NCBI GenBank assembly: GCA_902798685.1
Contig: CADBXO010000005.1
Coordinates: 1-64,000, forward strand
Origin: an uncultured Bacteroidales bacterium
GTDB lineage: Bacteria > Bacteroidota > Bacteroidia > Bacteroidales > Bacteroidaceae
Direction of reading: 5' to 3'
DNA: 64,000 nt
The notes below the pieces were generated by a model, which saw only the letters and a list, made by a program, of their open reading frames with translations, made no database searches and was not told the origin of the DNA. Each line of letters begins with the position of its first letter. The stretch's first letter is position 1. Shown in pieces: positions 1-6,993 of the stretch. The translations under genes were made by a program, and so were the position numbers.

Positions 1-531
1 ACATACAATCTGAGCCACCTGCTCAAGGAGCTCGGAGCAAGTGTGACAGTAGTTCGTAATGACAAGTTCCGCATTGAGGATCTGGAGCAGTTTGACAAGA
101 TTGTGCTCTCTCCGGGTCCCGGCATTCCCAGCGAGGCAGGTCTTATGCCTCAGGTTATCAAGGCGTATGCAGGACGCAAGCCCATCTTAGGCATCTGCCT
201 GGGACATCAGGCCATTGGCGAGGCATTCGGTGCCAAGTTGCTCAATATAGGTAATGTGGTACACGGAGTGGCTACTCCGGCACATCTCACGGCACAGGAT
301 TATCTGTTTGAGGGTCTTGCATCGGACCTTGAGGTAGGGCGCTACCACTCTTGGGTGGTCGATGACAAGGACCTTCCGCAGTGCCTTGAGGTGACCAGCC
401 GCAGCGATGACGGTTATATCATGTCCTTGAGACACCGCGAGTACGATGTACGCGGAATTCAGTTTCACCCCGAGAGCGTACTGACTCCACAGGGTAAGAC
501 AATAATCAATAATTGGTTGAATAACAAATAA
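1..531 (+). CDS. trpG: Anthranilate synthase component II (glutamine amidotransferase), 5' truncated by window edge
   Basis: This class I glutamine amidotransferase releases ammonia from glutamine for TrpE, which makes anthranilate from chorismate. The reading frame is open from the first base, so the gene begins outside the window; the first internal ATG or GTG is not the true start. Visible motifs are LSPGPGIPSEAG (oxyanion region), the nucleophile elbow GICLGHQ with the catalytic Cys, and QFHPESV with the catalytic His and Glu. The 176 residues present fit a stand-alone TrpG of about 190 residues lacking only a short N-terminus. It lies 13 nt upstream of trpD in an operon running G-D-C-F-A. 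In Bacteroidales trpB and trpE usually precede trpG, and they are expected just left of the window (inference). Confidence 0.95.
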   Translation, partial: TYNLSHLLKELGASVTVVRNDKFRIEDLEQFDKIVLSPGPGIPSEAGLMPQVIKAYAGRKPILGICLGHQAIGEAFGAKLLNIGNVVHGVATPAHLTAQDYLFEGLASDLEVGRYHSWVVDDKDLPQCLEVTSRSDDGYIMSLRHREYDVRGIQFHPESVLTPQGKTIINNWLNNK

Positions 532-544
532 ATAACATTGCTAT

Positions 545-1540
545 ATGAAACAGTATCTTTTGAAACTTATTGATGGTGCCACACTGACTCAGGAGGAGAC
601 ACACAGCATCATGCTCAACATTATTGACGGCAAGTACAACGATCAGCAGATTGCTGCACTGCTTATGGCTATCCAGTCACGCGGAGTAACTGTAGATGAG
701 CTTCTTGGTCTGCGCCAGGGCCTGCTGGAGACCGGTAAGCATATTGACCTGGATCAGGAAAACACTCTTGATATAGTAGGTACAGGCGGTGACGGCAAGA
801 ACACATTCAACATTAGCACCTGCTCGGCATTCGTGATTGCAGGAGCCGGCTACAAGGTAACCAAGCACGGAAACGGCGGCAGCAGCAGCGTAAGCGGCGC
901 CAGCAACGTGCTGCAGGAGCACGGAGTAAAGTTCACCGACAACCCCGATGTGCTGCGCCGTTCGCTCGATGAGGCAGGCGTATGCTACTTCCACGCACCG
1001 CTGTTTGCATACGGAATGAAGTTTGTGGGACCCACCCGCAAGGCTCTGGCAATCCCCACATGTTTCAACCTGCTGGGACCGCTTGTAAATCCCTGCCATC
1101 CTAAGAACTCGCTGCACGGAACCGCTACACAGGCCCAGTTGCGTCTCTATGTCAACATACACCAGCGCATTGGTGACAACTTTGGCGTTATTACAAGTTA
1201 TGACGGCTACGATGAGATTTCACTTACCAGCGGATTCAAGGTGGTTACAAACTACTACGAGAAGGTTTATACCCCCAAGGATATGGGTCTGGACTACATT
1301 TCACCCGAGGAGATTTTCGGTGGCGCAAGCATATCGGAGGCATCGGCCATATTTGACAGCGTGCTGAACGGAACATCAACCACCGCGCAGAAGAACGTGA
1401 TCATAGCCAATGCTGCCTGCGGTATAGGTATTATGGACCGCAATATGAGCATTGAGGACAGTGTGGCAATGGCACGCGAGTCACTGGAAAGCGGCCGTGC
1501 CCTGCAGGCATTCCGTAAATTCGTAGAAATCAATCAGTAA
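545..1540 (+). CDS. trpD: Anthranilate phosphoribosyltransferase
   Basis: TrpD transfers the phosphoribosyl group of PRPP to anthranilate, the second committed step of tryptophan synthesis. The 331-residue length is normal for the family. The glycine-rich PRPP/Mg loop GTGGD lies at residues 79-83, followed by NTFNIST and KHGNGG, which bind the ribose-phosphate and anthranilate. An N-terminal helical bundle precedes the nucleoside phosphorylase-like alpha/beta domain. The stop codon overlaps the trpC start as TAATG, which suggests translational coupling. It is not fused to trpG, unlike in enterobacteria. No frame damage is seen. Confidence 0.96.
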   Translation: MKQYLLKLIDGATLTQEETHSIMLNIIDGKYNDQQIAALLMAIQSRGVTVDELLGLRQGLLETGKHIDLDQENTLDIVGTGGDGKNTFNISTCSAFVIAGAGYKVTKHGNGGSSSVSGASNVLQEHGVKFTDNPDVLRRSLDEAGVCYFHAPLFAYGMKFVGPTRKALAIPTCFNLLGPLVNPCHPKNSLHGTATQAQLRLYVNIHQRIGDNFGVITSYDGYDEISLTSGFKVVTNYYEKVYTPKDMGLDYISPEEIFGGASISEASAIFDSVLNGTSTTAQKNVIIANAACGIGIMDRNMSIEDSVAMARESLESGRALQAFRKFVEINQ

Positions 1541-2331
1541 TGGCCGATATACTACAGGAAATAGTAGCCCATAAGCGGGTGGAGTTGGAGCAGCAGAAAG
1601 CGCTGGTTCCGCCCCGTGAACTATACGCCCGCGTGGAGCGCCTTATGGCCAACGGCATCCAGGAGCGCAGCATGAGCCGCGCCCTGGCCGACAGCCCTTA
1701 CGGAATAATTGCTGAATTCAAGCGCAAGAGCCCCTCAAAAGGCTGGATCCATGAGGATGCCAAGCCCATGGATGTGGTACCCATGTACGCAGCCGGAGGT
1801 GCATCGGCCCTTAGCATACTCACAGACAGAGAGTACTTTGGCGGAACCCTGGATTTTATCCCGCAGGTTCGTGCATCGGTTGATATACCTATTCTGCGCA
1901 AGGAGTTCATTGTTGATGAGTATCAGCTGTTTGAGGCGCGTAATGCCGGAGCAGACGCTGTATTACTGATTGCTGCAGACCTGAGCAAGGAGGAGTGCCG
2001 TACTCTTACACGCACTGCGCACGACCTTAAGCTTGAGGTGCTGCTGGAGATGCACAGCGAGCAGGAACTTGACTATCTGGAGTGTGATCCCGATATGGCG
2101 GGCATAAATAACCGCAATCTGGGCACTTTCCATACCGATGTGGCTAACTCATTCCGCCTGGCGGAGAAAATGTCTACAGAGGCCGTTAAAGTGAGCGAGA
2201 GCGGCATAAGCAATCCCGATACTGTACGCCTTTTGCGTGCAGCAGGATTCCGCGGATTTCTTATGGGAGAGTGTTTCATGAAAGAGGCTGACCCGGGCAT
2301 GGCTCTTAAACAGTTCATTGCAGCGATATGA
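1540..2331 (+). CDS. trpC: Indole-3-glycerol-phosphate synthase
   Basis: TrpC closes the indole ring: carboxyphenylamino-deoxyribulose phosphate is converted to indole-3-glycerol phosphate plus CO2 and water. The 263-residue protein has the expected TIM-barrel landmarks: EFKRKSPSKG (phosphate/substrate Lys region), ILRKEFIVDEYQ with the catalytic Lys, GINNRNLGTF, and VSESGI near the end of the barrel. It is monofunctional, because TrpF is a separate downstream gene. It overlaps trpD by one base and trpF by four bases (ATGA), typical of a co-translated operon. Confidence 0.96.
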   Translation: MADILQEIVAHKRVELEQQKALVPPRELYARVERLMANGIQERSMSRALADSPYGIIAEFKRKSPSKGWIHEDAKPMDVVPMYAAGGASALSILTDREYFGGTLDFIPQVRASVDIPILRKEFIVDEYQLFEARNAGADAVLLIAADLSKEECRTLTRTAHDLKLEVLLEMHSEQELDYLECDPDMAGINNRNLGTFHTDVANSFRLAEKMSTEAVKVSESGISNPDTVRLLRAAGFRGFLMGECFMKEADPGMALKQFIAAI

Positions 2332-2957
2332 TAATCAAAGTCTGTGGAATGCGTGACGCTCAGAATATCAGGGAGGTGGAGAGCCTTGGGCCTGATATGA
2401 TGGGGTTTATGTGCTGGAGCGGCAGCAAGCGTTATGTGAGCGACAGGCCCTATTATCTGCCCGATGTGTGCAGAGTGGGGGTCTTTGTCAATCCTACGGC
2501 CGATGAGGTTATGGAAAAGGTCCGTGAGTTGGGACTGAACCGCATTCAGCTGCACGGAACCGAGACTCCGCAGCTGTGCCGCATCATTCATAAGGCAACA
2601 GGACTTCCCATAATGAAAGCAGTCTCAATTGAATCACAGGATGATTTCAGCCTGTGCGGTGCATATGACCGAGCCGACGGAGTAGATATGTTCCTGTTTG
2701 ACACCAAGTGCAGCGGATGGGGCGGAAGCGGTCAGGAGTTTGACTGGAGCCTGCTGGAGGGTTATGACGGAAGCAATCCGTTCATTCTTGCCGGAGGCAT
2801 CGGCCCCGGTGCCGAAGAGAGGCTTGTAGAGATTGACCATCCCAAGTTCCGCGGAATTGACCTGAACAGCCTTTTTGAGACGGAGCCCGCATTCAAAGAG
2901 ATTTCAAAACTGAGTGTATTTATCAATAACATACGTAATTATGAACAGAATAAATAA
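2328..2957 (+). CDS. trpF: Phosphoribosylanthranilate isomerase
   Basis: TrpF carries out the Amadori rearrangement of phosphoribosylanthranilate between the TrpD and TrpC steps. The N-terminal KVCGM carries the catalytic Cys, and GVFVN, IQLHG, LFDTK...GGSGQEFDW and LAGGIGP follow in the order expected for this small TIM barrel. Its length of 209 residues is normal. The start ATG overlaps the trpC stop, and its 3' end overlaps the likely trpA start by 17 bases. The protein is encoded after trpC although the reaction precedes TrpC; this order is common in Bacteroidetes trp operons. Confidence 0.95.
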   Translation: MIIKVCGMRDAQNIREVESLGPDMMGFMCWSGSKRYVSDRPYYLPDVCRVGVFVNPTADEVMEKVRELGLNRIQLHGTETPQLCRIIHKATGLPIMKAVSIESQDDFSLCGAYDRADGVDMFLFDTKCSGWGGSGQEFDWSLLEGYDGSNPFILAGGIGPGAEERLVEIDHPKFRGIDLNSLFETEPAFKEISKLSVFINNIRNYEQNK

Positions 2958-3714
2958 GTTGTTCGCCGACAAGAAAAACGGCATTCTGTCACTCTATTTC
3001 TGCGCCGGACACCCGTCACTGGACAGCACCGCGCAGATTATCCGCACCCTTGAGAAGAAAGGAGTGGATATGATTGAGGTAGGTATTCCGTTCAGCGACC
3101 CCATGGCCGACGGTCCTGTAATCCAGGATGCCGCAACCAAGGCTCTTCGCAACGGTATGACGCTAAAACTGCTGTTTGAACAGTTATCCGGCATACTCAA
3201 GGATGTAAAGATGCCACTGGTTCTTATGGGTTACCTGAATCCCGTCTATCAGTACGGTTATGACGCTTTCTTCAAGAAGTGCAGCGAGACGGGCATTGAC
3301 GGCGTAATCATTCCGGACCTGCCGTTCAACGATTATTTGAACCAGGTCAAGCCCGTTGCCGATAAGTACGACGTGCGTATCATCATGCTCATCACACCCG
3401 AGACCAGCGACGAGCGCATCCGCTTTATCGACGACAACACCGACGGATTCATCTATATGGTGAGCTCTGCCGCCACAACCGGTGCACAGAAGGAGTTTGA
3501 CCTTAAGAAGCAGGAGTATTTCAACCACGTGAACGGAATGGGACTCAAACACCCGCGCATGATTGGATTCGGAATAAGCAACAAGCAGACCCTGGAGAGT
3601 GCTCAGGCCAATGCCGCCGGATGCATAATAGGCAGTAAGTTTGTGCAGTTGCTGGAGCAGTTTGGCAATGCAAATGATGCCTTTGATGCTCTAAATGATG
3701 CTCTGCAGAAATAA
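2941..3714 (+). CDS. trpA: Tryptophan synthase alpha subunit
   Basis: TrpA cleaves indole-3-glycerol phosphate to indole and glyceraldehyde-3-phosphate and passes indole to TrpB. The catalytic Glu is in IEVGIPFSDP and the catalytic Asp in MADGPVIQ; GYLNPVYQYG, PDLPFND and GFGISN complete the barrel signature. I chose the ATG giving MNRINKLFADKK (257 residues) over an upstream in-frame codon that would add nine residues lying inside trpF. No trpB follows, so the beta subunit must be encoded elsewhere, presumably at the operon's 5' end. I see no convincing intrinsic terminator between trpA and the tRNA downstream. Confidence 0.95.
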   Translation: MNRINKLFADKKNGILSLYFCAGHPSLDSTAQIIRTLEKKGVDMIEVGIPFSDPMADGPVIQDAATKALRNGMTLKLLFEQLSGILKDVKMPLVLMGYLNPVYQYGYDAFFKKCSETGIDGVIIPDLPFNDYLNQVKPVADKYDVRIIMLITPETSDERIRFIDDNTDGFIYMVSSAATTGAQKEFDLKKQEYFNHVNGMGLKHPRMIGFGISNKQTLESAQANAAGCIIGSKFVQLLEQFGNANDAFDALNDALQK

Positions 3715-3772
3715 AAACGTTATTTCTTGCAAAAAATAGGTCAAGAAGTGTGCGATTGTAGAAATAAAACAG

Positions 3773-3780
3773 TACCTTTG
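3773..3780 (+). promoter_or_regulatory. Bacteroidetes -7 box upstream of tRNA-Arg
   Basis: The sequence TACCTTTG matches the TAnnTTTG consensus exactly. It lies 36 nt before the mature 5' end of the tRNA, a plausible distance for a short tRNA leader. No clear TTTG is visible at the -33 position. Confidence 0.55.
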
Positions 3781-3816
3781 CACCGCTTTAAGAAATTAAA
3801 GCCAATCTAAAAGGAT

Positions 3817-3893
3817 GGTTCCGTAGCTTAACTGAATAGAGCATCTGACTACGGATCAGAAGGTTCCGGGTTTGAATCCCGGCGGAATCACCA
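3817..3893 (+). tRNA. tRNA-Arg, anticodon ACG
   Basis: A full cloverleaf can be drawn. The acceptor stem GGTTCCG pairs with CGGAATC (one G-U), the D-arm contains TAGCTTAACTGAATAGAG, and the anticodon stem TCTGA/TCAGA holds the loop CTACGGA with anticodon ACG. The T-arm is CCGGG-TTTGAAT-CCCGG. The discriminator is A and the terminal CCA is encoded, giving 77 nt. The ACG wobble A is normally deaminated to inosine by TadA and reads CGU/CGC/CGA. Confidence 0.95.
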
Positions 3894-3895
3894 GA

Positions 3896-3935
3896 AAACG
3901 GCTCCACAAATACTTGTGGGGCCGTTTGATTTTTG
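3896..3935 (+). terminator. Intrinsic terminator of tRNA-Arg
   Basis: A 13-bp stem (AAACGGCTCCACA with TGTGGGGCCGTTT, one G-U) with a loop of about 6 nt is followed by GATTTTT. It starts three bases after the tRNA CCA end. The remaining bases up to 4064 hold only AT-rich DNA with no feature I can support. Confidence 0.85.
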
Positions 3936-4064
3936 ACACAGAATGATCAGTTCCCTGTGTCATCCTTTCCGTCCGTCCCGTCTGCCAGTAGTAGAGTGAC
4001 ATTGGTTAATATCACAAATAATTTGACTACATTAGCAGAATAAAAAATCAATCAGTCAACAGTC

Positions 4065-4505
4065 ATGAAACAAGCTCTAGATTTCCTTAAATCTAACAAG
4101 GACATAGCCCTTGCAACAGTAGGCCTGGATGGCCGTCCCATGATACGTGCCTTCCAGATCATGAAGGCCGATGGCAATACCCTGTACTTCGCCACCAATC
4201 CCCGCAAGGCCATCTGGCAGGAACTCCAGGCTAACCCCGCAATAGAGCTGCTGGCTCTCAAAGGCAATATCTCAGTAAGAGTAGGGGGTGATGTCTCTTT
4301 CAGTGTCCCTGATGACCTGCAGCAGGAAATCTACAATACTAACCCCGTGCTCCAGCGCCTGTATCCCGATTATCGTTCCATGACATATTTCAGTATGGAG
4401 ATAGACCACCTGGACTATTACGACCTTACACCAACACCGCCCATACTCAGGCACTACGATAAGGAAAGTGGCCAATACCAAGACTTAGACCCACTGCGCA
4501 AATAG
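4065..4505 (+). CDS. Pyridoxamine 5'-phosphate oxidase-like flavin-binding protein
   Basis: This 146-residue protein has the split-barrel fold pattern of the pyridoxamine-phosphate-oxidase-like family: IALATVGLDGRPMIRAFQ, then TLYFATNPRKAIWQEL, then a central strand region ISVRVGGDV. Family members bind FMN or F420, and several small ones act on unknown substrates or (NimA type) reduce nitroimidazoles. Nothing in the sequence fixes the substrate. It is a single-gene unit, preceded by the tRNA terminator and followed by a bidirectional terminator shared with the convergent SGNH hydrolase gene. The sequence ATAATTTG about 40 nt upstream is a weak -7 candidate. Confidence 0.8.
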   Translation: MKQALDFLKSNKDIALATVGLDGRPMIRAFQIMKADGNTLYFATNPRKAIWQELQANPAIELLALKGNISVRVGGDVSFSVPDDLQQEIYNTNPVLQRLYPDYRSMTYFSMEIDHLDYYDLTPTPPILRHYDKESGQYQDLDPLRK

Positions 4506-4564
4506 CAGACCATTTTCAAACCAGAATTTAACTTGTATGTACATCAGTTCCCTGTGCTATATAG

Positions 4565-4604
4565 AAAAAAGAGAGGATGGCCAAGTGGTCATCCTCTCTT
4601 TTTT
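4565..4604. terminator. Bidirectional intrinsic terminator
   Basis: A nearly perfect 15-bp inverted repeat (AAAAAAGAGAGGATG with CATCCTCTCTTTTTT) surrounds a 10-nt loop. The A-tract on one side and T-tract on the other give a terminator on both strands, which suits its position between two convergent genes. Confidence 0.9.
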
Positions 4605-4646
4605 CTTCCATGTTGGTTTCAATTATTGGTTAGACTATGATTTGTT

Positions 4647-5303
4647 TTATTTGATAGCCTCCAGAAGTTGGTCGCAGATGCTCTTCATTCCGGCAATAGA
4701 GGGGTGTCCGTTCTGCTTGTCTATGTCATGGAGTTCTATCAGCTGTACGCCGCAGTGCTTGCAAACCTCACGCATTGACTCGTTGAATGTGTCGCGGAGT
4801 TCGGAGTTAAGGATTGAATAGAGTTGTGCCTTGGGGTATTGCTTCTTAAGCATATCAATCAGGCAAGCCATGGCCGGACGGAAATTCTTGCAGTCATCCT
4901 TGGTCCAGTCTGACCACTGATACTCTCCCAGAGGAGCATTGGCCCAAGCATCATTGGTGCCGCCAAATATGAAGATGATATCGGGATCACCCAGCCTGTC
5001 AACACGGGATATGAAATTGTTGCGTGATGCATCCATACGTCCGTAACCGGTTCCGCAGATGGTTGAGCCGCCCCATGAGTCATTCTTTTCAAGCTGATAT
5101 CCCTTGGCTTTGATATAGAGATCCCACCAAGTCTGGGATACCTCTGTTACATCATTACGGTCATTGGGGTAGAATGGGTTGTAGCCCTCGGGATTGACAC
5201 CCTGGAATGTAGAATAAGAGTCACCAAGTATAGATACTTTCTTGGTTTGTGCAGTTGCTGTCATTGATACAAGTGCCAGCAGAATAATAGTAAGTTTCTT
5301 CAT
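4647..5303 (-). CDS. Secreted SGNH/GDSL-family hydrolase
   Basis: A signal peptide (MKKLTIILLALVSMTATAQ) precedes a small SGNH hydrolase domain. Block I is LGDSYS with the nucleophile Ser at residue 29, block III is GGTND near residue 115, and block V is NGHPS with the catalytic His near residue 200. Such enzymes remove acetyl or acyl groups from polysaccharides or lipids; the substrate cannot be read from the sequence. It is the last gene of a minus-strand operon with the acyl-CoA ligase (17 nt gap) and the patatin protein, so lipid or acyl-ester turnover at the envelope is plausible (inference). Confidence 0.88.
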   Translation of the reverse strand: MKKLTIILLALVSMTATAQTKKVSILGDSYSTFQGVNPEGYNPFYPNDRNDVTEVSQTWWDLYIKAKGYQLEKNDSWGGSTICGTGYGRMDASRNNFISRVDRLGDPDIIFIFGGTNDAWANAPLGEYQWSDWTKDDCKNFRPAMACLIDMLKKQYPKAQLYSILNSELRDTFNESMREVCKHCGVQLIELHDIDKQNGHPSIAGMKSICDQLLEAIK

Positions 5304-5320
5304 AATCGTTTATATTTTAA

Positions 5321-6967
5321 TTATTTGTATAAGAATCTGCGAATAGACATCTTGGGTGTCTTCTCAAACGGTACGGGTTGGATTTCAACCTTTGCCAACT
5401 GACTGTAAACCGGCAACTGACGGTTTGAAGCCAGGCGTATGTTCTCAGGAATGCCGTCCTTGGCCTCATCATCCAGAAGAGCCTTGGCAATGGCCTGCTC
5501 GTCAAGATATACCAGAGCTACCAGCTTGCCGCCGCGGTCAACTACGACTGACTCAACAACGTAATCCTGGTTGTTGACAACTGCCTCAATCTCCTCGGGA
5601 TAGATATTCTGGCCTGAAGGACCCAGAATCATGTTTTTGGAGCGTCCGCGGATGAATATGTTGCCGTCAGCGTCCATGATACCAAGGTCACCGGTCTTGA
5701 GCCATCCGTCCTCAGTAAAGGCATTTGCGGTAGCCTCGGGATTATTGTAATAGCCGATGGTGATGTTCTCGCCACGGGCCTGAATCTCACCTACAGTGTG
5801 CTGGGGATCATCGGAATCAATACGTACCTCGGCTACATCGACGGGCTTGCCGCATGAACCGGGTACATACTTGGTCCAGTGCTCATAGGCCAGGAGAGGA
5901 CAGGCCTCGGTCATTCCGTAACCTACCAGATAGGGGAACTTTATCTTCTTGAAGATGCGCTCAACCTCGGGATTGAGTGCTGCTCCACCCATGATGAACT
6001 CCTCGCAGTTTCCGCCGAAAGCAGTTACGAGTCCGCCCTTTATCTTCTTGTAAATGATGCTGTTAATAATCGGAACATGAAGCAAGAACCTGATTGAGGG
6101 TTTGTCAATCATGGGCTTGATCTTGGACTTGTAGATCTTCTCCATTACCAGCGGAACGGTAATGAGCAGATAGGGCTTGACATCGGCAAAAGCTTTCATC
6201 AAAGCTGCCGGTGTGGGAGCCTTTCCAAGCCAGTAAATTGATGTACCGTTGCAAAGCGGATAGAGGAACTCGATTACAAGGCCGTACATGTGAGCCATTG
6301 GCAGCATTGAAACCATCTTGTCGCCTGCAGGTACATTACGCTGACTGAAGTCTACGTTGGCCGAGAAGTTTCGGTATGTAAGCATTACGCCCTTGGGATC
6401 ACCTGTTGAGCCTGATGTGTAGTTGATGGTTGAGAGGTCGTCCCAGTTATCGGTGGGGAATACAACGTCATCGGGACCGAATCCGTTAGGATATTTCTTC
6501 TCAAACAGCTCGTCGAGATGCTCAAAGGCATACTGTATCTTCTCATAGTTGCAGAACAGCAGCTGGAGGGTATTGACATCGAATACGGCGCGAACCTGGG
6601 GCATTGCCTCAGCATTCATCTTGGACCATTTGTCAGAATCGGTAAACAGGGCGATACTGCCTGAATGGTTTACCAGTCCCATTACACTCTCGGGCTTGAA
6701 ATCGGCCAGGATAGGTACGATTACGGTCTCATATGTGTTTACGGCCAGATAGGAGAATCCCCAGCGGGCGCCGTTCTGGGCGCACAGGGCTATGCGTTCG
6801 CCTTTCTGGATTCCGGCATATTCAAATACGATATGAAAGCGGGCGATTGAACGTGCCATCTGGGCGTATGTGAATGATTCACCACCGATGTTGTTCAATG
6901 CAGGTTTGTCCCAGTACTTGCGTGTTGCAGCCTGGAGCCTTTCGAGATAATGTGGATATTTCTCCAT
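5321..6967 (-). CDS. Long-chain fatty-acid-CoA ligase-like AMP-binding enzyme
   Basis: This 548-residue ANL-superfamily adenylating enzyme activates a carboxylic acid with ATP, very likely to acyl-CoA. The P-loop-like motif YTSGSTGDPKGVM lies at residues 183-195. GYGMTEACP (about residue 350), GWLKTGDLG and RGRSKNMIL follow, and the C-terminal lobe ends with KTPKMSIRRFLYK containing the catalytic Lys. The domain layout matches FadD-type long-chain acyl-CoA synthetases rather than amino-acid adenylation domains, since no carrier domain is present. It follows the patatin gene by 26 nt, so the pair could release and re-activate fatty acids. Confidence 0.9.
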   Translation of the reverse strand: MEKYPHYLERLQAATRKYWDKPALNNIGGESFTYAQMARSIARFHIVFEYAGIQKGERIALCAQNGARWGFSYLAVNTYETVIVPILADFKPESVMGLVNHSGSIALFTDSDKWSKMNAEAMPQVRAVFDVNTLQLLFCNYEKIQYAFEHLDELFEKKYPNGFGPDDVVFPTDNWDDLSTINYTSGSTGDPKGVMLTYRNFSANVDFSQRNVPAGDKMVSMLPMAHMYGLVIEFLYPLCNGTSIYWLGKAPTPAALMKAFADVKPYLLITVPLVMEKIYKSKIKPMIDKPSIRFLLHVPIINSIIYKKIKGGLVTAFGGNCEEFIMGGAALNPEVERIFKKIKFPYLVGYGMTEACPLLAYEHWTKYVPGSCGKPVDVAEVRIDSDDPQHTVGEIQARGENITIGYYNNPEATANAFTEDGWLKTGDLGIMDADGNIFIRGRSKNMILGPSGQNIYPEEIEAVVNNQDYVVESVVVDRGGKLVALVYLDEQAIAKALLDDEAKDGIPENIRLASNRQLPVYSQLAKVEIQPVPFEKTPKMSIRRFLYK

Positions 6968-6993
6968 ATTGTCAGTTACTTATGTTGTGTTAG

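Noticed and set aside
3715-3760. A trp operon terminator after trpA
   Set aside because: Only a weak AT stem (TATTT/AAATA) is present, without a GC-rich stem or T-tract.
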